64,000 nt of DNA from the NCBI GenBank assembly GCA_020633295.1, contig JACKDW010000017.1, forward strand, positions 1 to 64,000, read 5' to 3'. The translations under genes and the position numbers were made by a program. Below are positions 17,662-27,593 of the stretch, one piece after another. The DNA comes from Myxococcales bacterium. GTDB lineage: Bacteria; Myxococcota_A; Polyangia; Nannocystales; Nannocystaceae. The notes below the pieces were generated by a model. That model had not been told where the DNA came from. It searched no databases and saw nothing but the letters and a program-made list of their open reading frames with translations. How positions within the stretch are numbered: the first letter of the stretch is position 1; each line of letters starts with the position of its first letter.

Positions 17662-18720
17662 ATGGGAGCCTTCGGCGTGCCCAGCAAGACTGGAAAATAC
17701 AGGATCCAGGCGGTGTCCGAGATCACGCGCGTACCAGCCGCGACGCTGCGCGCATGGGAGCGCCGCTACGGGATCCCGTCGCCGCAGCGCACCGCCTCGT
17801 CCTATCGCCTCTACAGCGACCACGACATCGCGCTCATCCAGGAGCTGCAGGCGATGTGCGCCGAGGGGATGTCGCCGGCCGAGGCCGCGCAGCGGCTGAC
17901 CGAGAGCCGCGCGGCGAACGAGCCCGTGCCCGCGCTCGAGCGCATCGACCCCTACGAGCGCGCGCGCGACGCCGTCGTCCACGCGACGCGCAGCTTCGAT
18001 CCAGACGCGGTCGAGGCGGCGGTTCAGCGCGCGCTGCACCTCGGCTCGGCGACGACGGTCTACGAGAAGGTCGTCGGCCCGGCGCTGCGGGTGATCGGCG
18101 AGCGCTGGTACGCCGGCGAGCTGTCCACGGGGCAAGAGCACATGGCCTCGGAGATCATCGGCAACGCGCTGCGCAACACGCTGCGGCTCGTGCAGCCCAC
18201 CGAGGACGCGCGCAAGGCCGTGCTCGCCTGCTTCGCCGAGGAGACCCACGAGCTGCCGCTGCTGGGCATCGCGCTGCGGCTGTGCAGCTGGGGCTTCCGC
18301 ACGATCATCCTCGGCGCTCGCACGCCGCCCTCGGCGCTGCGCCACGCGACCGCCGAGCTGCGGCCCGACCTCGTCGGGCTGTCGCTGACGATCACGCCGC
18401 CGCCCCACGAGGCGCGCACGCTGATCGGGGACTACGCGGTCGCGTGCAGCGACACGCCGTGGATCGTCGGCGGCAAGGGGACGCTCGCGCTGCGCGAGCA
18501 GCTCGAGCGCGCCGGCGCGCTGGTGTTGACCGACGAGCCGACGAGCAAGATGAAGGCGGCCGTCGAGCGCTTCATCGCCGACCATCACGGGTCGCGCGTG
18601 AGCCCCGGAAAGCCGCGCAAGAAGAGCCGGACGAGCAAGCGCGGGCGCAGCTCGAGGCGCGCCGCGCCCGACGCGGCGACGACCGAGACCACGCCGCTGA
18701 AGAGCTCGGACGCCAGCTGA
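17662..18720 (+). CDS. CarH/CarA-type MerR-family B12-dependent photoreceptor repressor
   Basis: A 352-residue regulator. The N-terminal MerR winged helix (YRIQAVSEITRVPAATLRAWERRYG..., residues 13-80) resembles the CarA/CarH DNA-binding domain. The cobalamin region has the helix-bundle signature W149xxxE153...E159-H160 and then a Rossmann B12 domain with E194-T-H196 for the axial histidine. In Myxococcus, CarA/CarH repress carotenoid genes in the dark and CarH is released by light through adenosylcobalamin. The long Lys/Arg-rich C-terminal tail (about 50 residues) is unusual. The lycopene cyclase and P450 genes upstream are the natural targets (inference). Confidence 0.9.
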   Translation: MGAFGVPSKTGKYRIQAVSEITRVPAATLRAWERRYGIPSPQRTASSYRLYSDHDIALIQELQAMCAEGMSPAEAAQRLTESRAANEPVPALERIDPYERARDAVVHATRSFDPDAVEAAVQRALHLGSATTVYEKVVGPALRVIGERWYAGELSTGQEHMASEIIGNALRNTLRLVQPTEDARKAVLACFAEETHELPLLGIALRLCSWGFRTIILGARTPPSALRHATAELRPDLVGLSLTITPPPHEARTLIGDYAVACSDTPWIVGGKGTLALREQLERAGALVLTDEPTSKMKAAVERFIADHHGSRVSPGKPRKKSRTSKRGRSSRRAAPDAATTETTPLKSSDAS

Positions 18721-19046
18721 GCCCAAACCTGCCTCCTCGCGCAGCCTGCGAGCGGACGCGGCGGCCGCGACCGTCACGGCGCCGACGAGGTACGCGGACG
18801 CGCGCCACGTCGTCGACGATCGCGTCGACGCCGACGCGCGTCGTCAGGCGAGAGCTCGGGCGCGCGAGCGGCCGCGGCTCGAGCGCGCGGCGGGTCCGGG
18901 ATCGATCGCCGTCCCGTCCACGCCGGGCGCGCCGTCGCGAGGAACCACGGCCGATTCACGCCGCGCGCGCCCCGGCGGAACACCTCGCACGCGAACGCCC
19001 GCGTTACCTTGAACACGGGCTGTGCATCCGCGATGATTGTGCCCGA
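18721..19046 (+). other. Intergenic region between the two CarH-like genes
   Basis: About 325 GC-rich bases with no convincing gene. In the frame of the downstream regulator there is open reading but no normal start until the GTG at 19047. No clear promoter or dyad is visible. Confidence 0.4.
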
Positions 19047-19949
19047 GTGCAGCAGCGAGGCACGCGCTACAGGATCCAGGCGGTCGCCCAGATGACGGGC
19101 GTTCCCGCGCCGACGCTGCGCGCGTGGGAGCGCCGCTACGGCGTGCCCTCCCCCGAGCGCACCGCGAGCTCCTATCGGCTGTACAGCGAGGACGACGTCC
19201 AGCTGATCATCAAGCTGCGGGAGCTGTGCAACGACGGGATGTCGCCGGCGGAGGCGGCCAAGATCGTCCAGCGCGTGACGACGCGGGAGCGGGCGCCCGA
19301 GCGCGGTGAGGACGACCCCTTCGAGACGATCCGCGAGCGCATCCTCGACGCCGTGCGGCGCTTCGACGTGTTCGCGCTCGAGCGCGCGATCCAGCGCGCG
19401 CTGCTGCTCGGCTCCGGGCACAGCATCTACAACCTCGTGCTCGGGCCGGTGATGAAGACGATCGGCGACCTGTGGCACGCGGGCGAGCTGTCGGTCGCCC
19501 AGGAGCACATGACGAGCGAGGTCCTGGGCCGCACGGCCCGCGACCTCCTGCGGCTGCTGCAGCCCGAGCCGCCTGACGGGCACGCGGTGCTCGCCTGCTT
19601 CGCGGACGAGCAGCACTCGTTCCCGCTGTTCGGCGTGGCCTTCCAGGTCACGCAGTGGCGCCTCAACCCGTTGATCCTCGGCGCCCGCACCCCGCCGACC
19701 GCGATCCGACACGCGGTCGACGAGCTGCGGCCGGTGTTCGTCGGGCTCTCGAGCACGGTCGAGCTCGAGCCCTACCGCGCGCGCGAGCTCGTCGAGGCCT
19801 ACGCGACCGCGTGCGGCGACACGCCCTGGATCCTCGGCGGCGCCAACCGGGAGTCGCTGCGCGCCGCGGTCGAGCGAGCCGGCGGCCGCGTCGGCGGCAT
19901 CAGCGAGCTGAAGTCGCTGATCGCCGTCGCCCGTCGCACGCAGGCGTAG
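19047..19949 (+). CDS. Second CarH/CarA-type MerR-family B12-dependent regulator
   Basis: A 300-residue paralogue of the preceding gene. The MerR domain (YRIQAVAQMTGVPAPTLRAWERRYG) starts about 10 residues from the chosen GTG at 19047, the only normal in-frame start near the domain. The B12 signature is complete: W143xxxE147...E153-H154, then E188-Q-H190 for the cobalt ligand. It lacks the basic C-terminal tail of its neighbour. Tandem CarA-CarH paralogues are known in Myxococcus xanthus, where they work together. Both keep the cobalamin residues here, so both may sense B12 or light (inference). Confidence 0.88.
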   Translation: MQQRGTRYRIQAVAQMTGVPAPTLRAWERRYGVPSPERTASSYRLYSEDDVQLIIKLRELCNDGMSPAEAAKIVQRVTTRERAPERGEDDPFETIRERILDAVRRFDVFALERAIQRALLLGSGHSIYNLVLGPVMKTIGDLWHAGELSVAQEHMTSEVLGRTARDLLRLLQPEPPDGHAVLACFADEQHSFPLFGVAFQVTQWRLNPLILGARTPPTAIRHAVDELRPVFVGLSSTVELEPYRARELVEAYATACGDTPWILGGANRESLRAAVERAGGRVGGISELKSLIAVARRTQA

Positions 19950-19966
19950 GCTGACCGCTCGAGCGA

Positions 19967-19991
19967 CCCGCGCGAGCTCGCGTCGCGCGGG
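19967..19991. terminator. Hairpin between convergent CarH-like and kinase genes
   Basis: Perfect 9-bp stem CCCGCGCGA / TCGCGCGGG with a 7-base loop, in the 63-base gap between convergent genes. There is no T-tract, which is common in such GC-rich genomes. Confidence 0.5.
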
Positions 19992-20012
19992 CGCGCCTCG
20001 GCGCGCGCGAGC

Positions 20013-22725
<2,713 letters not shown>

Positions 22726-22732
22726 TCGCCGA
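22726..22732. other. Left attachment core (attL) TCGCCGA
   Basis: Left copy of the 7-bp direct repeat. To its left is kinase sequence coding DDGRVRV; to its right the homology to kinase ends. Seven bases is a usual overlap length for tyrosine recombinases. Confidence 0.75.
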
Positions 22733-22793
22733 AGACAGACGTCTGTGCCCTCAGCATCGAAATTTCGCCATCTAAGGCGGAATCTGAGATGGC

Positions 22794-22822
22794 GAACCAG
22801 AAAATGAACCAAATCTGAACCA
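22794..22822. repeat. Three TGGTTC hexamers inside the left island end
   Basis: GAACCA on the plus strand at 22794, 22806 and 22817 (spacing 12 and 11). The same hexamer appears three times inside the right end. These fit arm-type integrase binding sites; the role is inference. Confidence 0.5.
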
Positions 22823-23061
22823 TCCCGGGAGATCACTCCGGGGCATCATCACCTCGATCGAGCCCAAGCCCTTGTTCGACGGGGCGGCTCTCGAGCCGGA
22901 CCCAAACCAAGGCTGGCGAGCCGGTGGCGAGCGGCTTCGCGGCCGTGTGTAGTTTCGCTCTGTATCCCCTCGGGGATCCGGGCGTTGGCGACCCGCGCCC
23001 TCCGCCGGTCCTTCTCGGCTCGTAGCTTAGCGACGTGTCCCTGGGTGAGCAGCGCCTCATC

Positions 23062-23214
23062 TCAAGGCAGCTCGTCGAAGTAGCCGTCGCCGTCTGTGTC
23101 CCCCTCGGGGCAGCCGTCGCCGTCGGCCAGCCCGTCGAAGCGCTCGGCGTCCCGCGGGCAGCGATCGTCGACGTCGCAGGCGCCGTCACCGTCGAGCTGC
23201 GCGCGGGCGATTGG
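23062..23214 (-). pseudogene. Remnant of a thrombospondin type 3 repeat protein (C-terminus only)
   Basis: On the minus strand about 45 codons read LDGDGACDVDDRCPRDAE, then LADGDGCPEGDTDGDG, then YFDELP and a stop at 23062. This is a typical Ca-binding TSP3 repeat. An in-frame stop lies just upstream and no start codon is present, so only a fragment remains. It lies inside the island and may be debris from an earlier insertion. Confidence 0.6.
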
Positions 23215-23259
23215 CGCGGGTCGTCACACGCTCGTGACCGACGGCGCGTTCGAGCGGCG

Positions 23260-23279
23260 ACCTGTCTATTCAGTCAGGT
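23260..23279. promoter_or_regulatory. CCTGT-N8-TCAGG dyad followed by a T-run
   Basis: ACCTGTCTATTCAGTCAGGT overlaps the 3' end of the small XRE gene and is followed by seven T residues. It could be a weak terminator on the plus strand, or one of a family of similar dyads also seen at 45733, 54247 and 58469. Confidence 0.4.
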
Positions 23280-23503
23280 TTTTTTACAAGCCTGCGAACG
23301 CCAGGCCCCCGACCGTTCTCAATGAACTCGACCCCGCCGGTCTCAAGCGTCGTTCGAAGGACGTGGAGCGTCGCTCGGTGGGGCTTGCTCTGCCCGGTTT
23401 CGAATTTGATGATCGTGGCTCGATTCACCCCCGCCTCGGAGGCTAGGTGGTCGATAGTCCATGACAGGAGCGCACGGGCGGCGCGGCACTGATCCGGGAG
23501 CAC
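23270..23503 (-). CDS. Small XRE-family helix-turn-helix protein
   Basis: A 77-residue protein that is almost entirely one XRE domain. CRAARALLSWTIDHLASEAG and VNRATIIKFETGQ form the HTH, and the tail LETGGVEFIENGRGPGVR is typical of small standalone XRE proteins in mobile elements. GTG start at 23503; no clear ribosome-binding site. Position near the left end of the island suggests a role in controlling the element, either as repressor or with excision, but no target is visible. Confidence 0.8.
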   Translation of the reverse strand: MLPDQCRAARALLSWTIDHLASEAGVNRATIIKFETGQSKPHRATLHVLRTTLETGGVEFIENGRGPGVRRLVKKPD

Positions 23504-23635
23504 GAGCGGAACATATCACTCGCGCTTTCGCCCCTGCGCGATGCGCGAACACGCCCACGATAAACGATTTTTTATTAATTAGACGACTAAAAGTTAGCTT
23601 TATGGCAGCCTTGTTCTTGCTCTGAAGGAGGAGCC

Positions 23636-24079
23636 ATGCCTGACAACAAGCAAGACAACATCACGAACGATGCCCCTTCACCCGCTGCTGGAGACTTCGA
23701 GATCACGATCGAGGACGCTGCGCCGGCGACGAACGCAGAGCCAGAGTTGGCGCCTGTCTACCAGCTTAAGACCAACGAGCAAGCCTTTGTTCGCGAGGCG
23801 GTTCGCGCCAAGTTCGGTGACTCGGAAGTTGAGCGCTGGTTCACTCGCTGGATCGCCTCTGTCACGAGTCCCGAGGCCTACGCGATGGCGGAAGTCGCCG
23901 AGTTGATCCCTCCGTGCTTCGACTGGCTGATCGCCTACATCGATCACCCCGCGCTGGCTCGCGCGTGGGAGGATTGCTGCCGTCTCGTATTTTTGGAGGA
24001 CTCTCGGGGCATGGTTCACGTCTTCGCATGGCAAGAGGTCATGAACCTGAACCCCGCCTCGGCGAAGCGCGAAGGGTGA
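23636..24079 (+). CDS. Hypothetical island protein, acidic N-terminus
   Basis: A 147-residue protein with an excellent ribosome-binding site (AAGGAGGA about 6 bases before the ATG) and lower GC than host genes. The first 45 residues are acidic and probably disordered. The rest is helical and rich in aromatic residues (FGDSEVERWFTRWIAS, CFDWLIAYIDHPALARAWEDCC). No family recognised. The AT-rich region just upstream (23,560-23,600) is a likely promoter. A hairpin follows 66 bases after the stop. Confidence 0.72.
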   Translation: MPDNKQDNITNDAPSPAAGDFEITIEDAAPATNAEPELAPVYQLKTNEQAFVREAVRAKFGDSEVERWFTRWIASVTSPEAYAMAEVAELIPPCFDWLIAYIDHPALARAWEDCCRLVFLEDSRGMVHVFAWQEVMNLNPASAKREG

Positions 24080-24145
24080 CGGCCCGCGGCGCAAGCCGCG
24101 GATCCGTCGGCGCGTCTATCGTCTGCCAACGCTCAGACGCGCGGA

Positions 24146-24190
24146 CACAAACTAGCACAGGGGTCCATGGGACCCCTGTGCTTGTTTGTG
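24146..24190. terminator. Long near-perfect hairpin after the 23636 gene
   Basis: Arms AGCACAGGGGTCC / GGACCCCTGTGCT with an ATG loop, extended by CACAAAC / GTTTGTG across one mismatch, total 21-bp arms. No T-tract. Most likely a bidirectional terminator, but a terminal inverted structure of a small element is possible. Confidence 0.5.
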
Positions 24191-24247
24191 AAAGTGCAGA
24201 CCAGGCTAGGCGTGACCGAAAGCGAGGTGAGCTTGGCCGCGTCCCTC

Positions 24248-24480
24248 TTTGGCTCGCCTACGCGCTCTCTTCGAGGGCCTCTGTGTCCAGTCCGACGAGT
24301 TGGTCGTCGACGACCTCGAACTCTGGACGCAGCTCGTCGAGGTCCTCAATCGCCTCCCCTCGTCGATCGGCGGCGCGAAGAGGATGACCTACCGCAGCCC
24401 GTTCATCTTCCGCGGAGTCCAGGACGCGGGCTGGGAAGTCGCCACCAGCTTCCAGCGTCTCGACCACGCTCGGCACATGA
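24248..24480 (+). pseudogene. Decayed copy of the DHFR-like/FRG locus
   Basis: The first 70 bases match 27,366-27,440 (end of the DHFR-like gene and the small overlapping ORF: RALFEG..Q.DEL.VDD.EL). Directly fused after them is DNA matching 27,630-27,775, the FRG N-terminus (TQLVEVL, YRSPFIFRGVQDAGWE, ATSFQRLD). So an internal segment of about 200 bases is deleted compared with the 27-kb copy. The FRG catalytic-type region after residue 55 is missing. The frame then runs into unrelated sequence overlapping the opposite-strand HTH gene. Confidence 0.72.
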
Positions 24481-24496
24481 ATCGATCGATCTGCGA

Positions 24497-25183
24497 TCAC
24501 CACGTGACGTATGCCGGAAGGAGAGGGCCATCCCTCGCACGCGACGCCACCGCCGATCGCTCGCGGCGGCCGCGGCTCCCCTCGTCCGACGCGAAGCGCT
24601 GCGCGAGCGGGATAAACGAGATGAGCGCCTTCATGAAGTCGCCCCGCGGCGCCGGAGCCGGCTCGTGCTCATCGCGCCCCGCCGGCTTCGCCTCGGCCGC
24701 CTCACCTCTCTTCTCTTTATTGAGAAACTCCACTGTGACGCCCAGCGCCGCTGCCAGGATCAGCAGCGTCCGTAGCCGCGGGATCGTCATGCCCGCGAGC
24801 GCCCGCCAGGCCGTCGTGCTCGCGATGGCGCCGACGCGCCGAGCGACGTCGCGGCTCGTCAGCCCGAGCTGCGCGCGCCGTCGCTCGAGCAACGTGCAGA
24901 ACTCGACGTGACTCTGGGACCCCGACAGCGACAGGCCCGCCTGCTTAAGCGCCGCGAAGAAGATCGCCGCGCTCGGATTCGGACACGCGCGACTGCGGTG
25001 CCGCAGCAGCGCCTTGCCCGAACGTCCGACACGTCTACGCAGCTCCGTCCACGAGATCCGCCGACGACCTAGCTCTCCGTCCAGGAGGACGAAGAGATCC
25101 TTGGGAGTGACTACCACCGCGATTGCAACATGTCCCGAAGGACCAACGCGATCGTAGCTCGCGAAGGCGACGGCTGTCGACAC
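24497..25183 (-). CDS. Protein with two tandem HTH-like domains
   Basis: A 228-residue protein, GTG start at 25183 (exact start uncertain). Residues about 28-88 (DLFVLLDGELGRRRISWTEL...FFAALKQAGLSL) and about 92-160 (FCTLLERRRAQLGLTSRDVA...LILAAALGVTVEFL) each look like an XRE-type HTH unit; the second is clear, the first weaker. The C-terminal 65 residues are charged and low in predicted structure. It is probably a DNA-binding regulator of the island. It abuts the FRG remnant on the opposite strand. Confidence 0.6.
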   Translation of the reverse strand: MSTAVAFASYDRVGPSGHVAIAVVVTPKDLFVLLDGELGRRRISWTELRRRVGRSGKALLRHRSRACPNPSAAIFFAALKQAGLSLSGSQSHVEFCTLLERRRAQLGLTSRDVARRVGAIASTTAWRALAGMTIPRLRTLLILAAALGVTVEFLNKEKRGEAAEAKPAGRDEHEPAPAPRGDFMKALISFIPLAQRFASDEGSRGRRERSAVASRARDGPLLPAYVTW

Positions 25184-25775
25184 GAGGAGGCTGCTTTCCC
25201 AGGACCGTCGAGAAACATGCTCTCGGGGACATAAACCTTCGTTCTCGTTGGGGAAAAATGCGCTAGTCGCCGCGAAAGTTAGAAGCCGAATTTACAAATT
25301 TCCAAAACTCGGCCTCGAAGTCTCGAAGATTTAGCGAAAGCGCTGGTGCCAGATTTGAAATTTTGGGAAATGAGATACAGAAAGATCTTAAGCTCGTGTC
25401 GATCGCGTATTTGGGATTTCGTTTTTTGCTTATCAACAACATCGCGCTGACCTAAGCCAGGCGCGACTTGACCGCGCGGTGTCTGGTCGCAGGTCGCGCC
25501 ATCGAGTTGCCCACGGGCCGACGCTCGTGCCGGCGTCGTAACGGCCGCGGGGCTGCTGCATTGCCTGCCACGCCGCTGCATTTCGATCCCCACGCTGCTG
25601 CATTCCTGACCCGCCTGCTGCATTCCTGCGCCGGCCAGCGCGCTACTCCCAGGTGTATGTCCGGCTCGTGATGACCGCCGGGACAGGCGCCTCCGAGCGA
25701 CGCGTCGACGTGTTCCGCTCGCGCCGAAAACACCGATGACGTGGGCGCAGGTCCGCGCGGAGGAGAACGCTGAAG
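25184..25775. other. Non-coding region: AT-rich block and GCTGCATT iterons
   Basis: About 590 bases without a convincing gene. 25,240-25,450 is markedly AT-rich (TTTACAAATTTCC, TTTGAAATTTTGGG), unlike the rest of the window. 25,555-25,624 contains four direct GCTGCATT repeats. ORFs across it have no family features. Confidence 0.5.
25555..25624 (+). repeat. Four direct repeats of GCTGCATT at 20-22 base spacing
   Basis: Copies start at 25555, 25575, 25597 and 25617, so they are about two helical turns apart, mostly as C-GCTGCATTCC. This regular phasing next to an AT-rich block resembles iterons or a cooperative operator. Confidence 0.5.
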
Positions 25776-26705
25776 ATGCCAAACGTAGAATCAGGGACGG
25801 TGGGCGTGCTCGTCAGCGCTGGCGCGCTCGCGGGGGGCGCGTATCTCCTCTATCGCCTGTGGAAGGGCGCCTCCGTTGGCCCCGGCTTCGGAAAGGATGG
25901 ACGCTCCATCTTCGACCTCGGCCGGACGCAACGCGCGGATCGAGCAACGGGTGGCAACGCGTCGGATGATTCATCATCGAAGCCCAACAAGCCCGGCGAC
26001 GGCTCGAGCCAGCTCAGCTCTGGCGGCACCAAGGCGAACGCCGGCAGGGACCCCGGGACCGGAAGCGGGGGCGATGGCAACGTAGCCGTGGATCAGCGCC
26101 GACAGCATGGTGACCGAGAGTCCGGCGACGCTCGAGCCGATAGCGACGACCACCGCGCCATGCACGACCTCGAGACAACCGCCCCGTCGCCTCGCCACCT
26201 CGAGGAGGCGCGGCCGCGTCAAGCCGCGTGGTTGCAGGCGCGTGGCCGGTCGATTTCGTCGGCCCGCGTCACGCGTCGAGTTCCACCGGGTGTACATGCG
26301 CTGGCGCTCTCGCTGGCGGGCGCGCCGATCGGCAGGCGCGGGCTAATACACGGCCGCCGACGGTCGCCGCTTCACTCGGCAGCGCGTCCCGGTTCTCGAG
26401 CTGACGCGAAAGCGCTTTGCGACCGTCGCGGCGGCGCCAGTCTTCGGCTCGCGGCTGGCCGCGTGGGGCGGCGAGACATCGACGGTGAGGACCAACGCGC
26501 CGCTCGAGGACCGCCAGCAGAAGCGCGGGTCGTCAGATCCAGTGAGTCCACACAGACGCGAGCGGTTAACCACCGCGTCGGCTGTTGCAAGTCCTTGAAT
26601 TCATGTTGGTCCTTCGAAACCGCGCGGATGGTTAAATCCAGCGTACGCACTAAACATGTCCGTCCAGACTTGTCGTGGGGCGGCCTACGGATAGCGCGAT
26701 ATTGA
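25776..26705 (+). CDS. Doubtful ORF; N-terminal membrane-anchored segment plausible
   Basis: GGAGGAGA precedes the ATG at 25776. The first 110 residues look real: one hydrophobic helix (GVLVSAGALAGGAYLLYRLW) followed by a Ser/Gly/Asp/Lys-rich linker. After about residue 110 the composition becomes Arg/His/Asp shadow-like, so the true gene may be frameshifted or end earlier, and no family is visible. I would trust only roughly 25,776-26,100. The rest up to about 26,700 is best regarded as possibly decayed sequence. Confidence 0.35.
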   Translation: MPNVESGTVGVLVSAGALAGGAYLLYRLWKGASVGPGFGKDGRSIFDLGRTQRADRATGGNASDDSSSKPNKPGDGSSQLSSGGTKANAGRDPGTGSGGDGNVAVDQRRQHGDRESGDARADSDDHRAMHDLETTAPSPRHLEEARPRQAAWLQARGRSISSARVTRRVPPGVHALALSLAGAPIGRRGLIHGRRRSPLHSAARPGSRADAKALCDRRGGASLRLAAGRVGRRDIDGEDQRAARGPPAEARVVRSSESTQTRAVNHRVGCCKSLNSCWSFETARMVKSSVRTKHVRPDLSWGGLRIARY

Positions 26706-26820
26706 CCCAGATAGCCCGGTTCCACCCCTTCCTCCGGGTGATGTCACTCGACGGTTACGGGTGCTCGAGTCCTTGGATGCTCGACTCGCTCGCTCGAGAC
26801 GTTCGTCGTACACCAGCCCC

Positions 26821-27414
26821 ATGCGAAAGCTCGTGTACTTCGTGGCGGCGACCGTGGACGGCCACATTGCCTCGCCGCAGGGGGAATTCGACTTCTTCCC
26901 GCTCGGTGAGCATTTCGAGGCCCAGGTCGCGGAGCTCCCGGGGACCATACCCGCGCACCTGCGCGCGACCGTGGGGGCCGCCTCAGAGCCGAGGCGCTTT
27001 GGCGCCGTGGTGATGGGGCGAAAGACCTACGAAGTCGGCGCTCGCGCGGGTCTCACCGACCCGTACGCGCCGCTCCCGACGGTCGTCTTCTCGCGGACCT
27101 TGGCGACCGCTGAATCGCCCGTACGGGTGACCGCGGAGAACCCGGTCGACGTCGTCCGCGCGCTCAAGCGGCAGCCGGGTCGCGACATCTGGCTGTGCGG
27201 CGGCGGCAACTTGGCAGCGTCCCTCGCCGACGAGATCGATGAACTGGTGGTCAAGCTCAACCCGCTCTTGCTCGGCGCAGGGATCGCGCTCTGGAGCGCC
27301 CCGTTCGCGCCGCGGAGCCTGCGCCTGATCAACACGCGAACCTTCGCTAGCGGCGTTGTTTGGCTCACCTACGCGCTCTCCTCGAGGGCGTCGGCGCCCA
27401 GCCCGACGAGCTGA
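26821..27414 (+). CDS. Dihydrofolate reductase-like (RibD C-terminal domain) protein
   Basis: A 197-residue protein of the RibD-C/DHFR-like superfamily. The pattern is MRKLVYFVAATVDGHIA at the start (SLDG-type strand), FGAVVMGRKTYEVG, PTVVFSRTL, DIWLCGGGNLAASLADE (GGxxL NADPH site), and ELVVKLNPLLLGAG. It is likely an NADPH-dependent reductase of unknown substrate. Start at ATG 26821; no good Shine-Dalgarno seen. The last codons overlap a small ORF beginning at 27360. A fragment of this 3' end is duplicated near 24,250. Confidence 0.8.
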   Translation: MRKLVYFVAATVDGHIASPQGEFDFFPLGEHFEAQVAELPGTIPAHLRATVGAASEPRRFGAVVMGRKTYEVGARAGLTDPYAPLPTVVFSRTLATAESPVRVTAENPVDVVRALKRQPGRDIWLCGGGNLAASLADEIDELVVKLNPLLLGAGIALWSAPFAPRSLRLINTRTFASGVVWLTYALSSRASAPSPTS

Positions 27415-27593
27415 TCGTAGACGACATCGAGCTGCTGGAGAGCGTCGACGAGACGATCAAGCGTGCGATCAAGCTCGTTGATGACGACGCGCGAGCGGCC
27501 ACGCGATCGCTAGCTCATCAAACGTCCAAGGCGTACGCGAAATGGGGGACGCGAACGCGCCCTGGTTCCTACGACTATACTCGTGGCGTATGA
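27360..27593 (+). CDS. Small conserved ORF between DHFR-like and FRG genes
   Basis: A 77-codon frame overlapping the DHFR-like 3' end. The segment LRALLEGVGAQPDELIVDDIEL aligns with the decayed copy at 24,250 with mostly conservative or silent differences, which hints that this frame was under selection. It is followed by a helical, charged tail (ESVDETIKRAIKLVDDDARAA). Its end overlaps the FRG start by 4 bases. No family known; it could also be only the shadow of duplicated DHFR-like sequence. Confidence 0.35.
   Translation: MAHLRALLEGVGAQPDELIVDDIELLESVDETIKRAIKLVDDDARAATRSLAHQTSKAYAKWGTRTRPGSYDYTRGV

Noticed and set aside
22733..22823. ATG at 22823 as a genuine start for the kinase C-terminal ORF
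   Set aside because: The 30 added residues are island sequence with no kinase similarity, and the N-lobe and HRD loop would still be absent. The open frame is accidental.
23020..23036. AGCTTAGCGAC repeat shared with the dyad at 17452 as a second attachment site
   Set aside because: Only 11 bases match, the position does not fit the kinase halves, and the 7-bp core at 22726/45081 explains the junctions exactly.
25555..25624. CRISPR-like array of GCTGCATT
   Set aside because: Repeat unit of 8-10 bases and spacers of about 12 bases are far too short; better explained as iterons.
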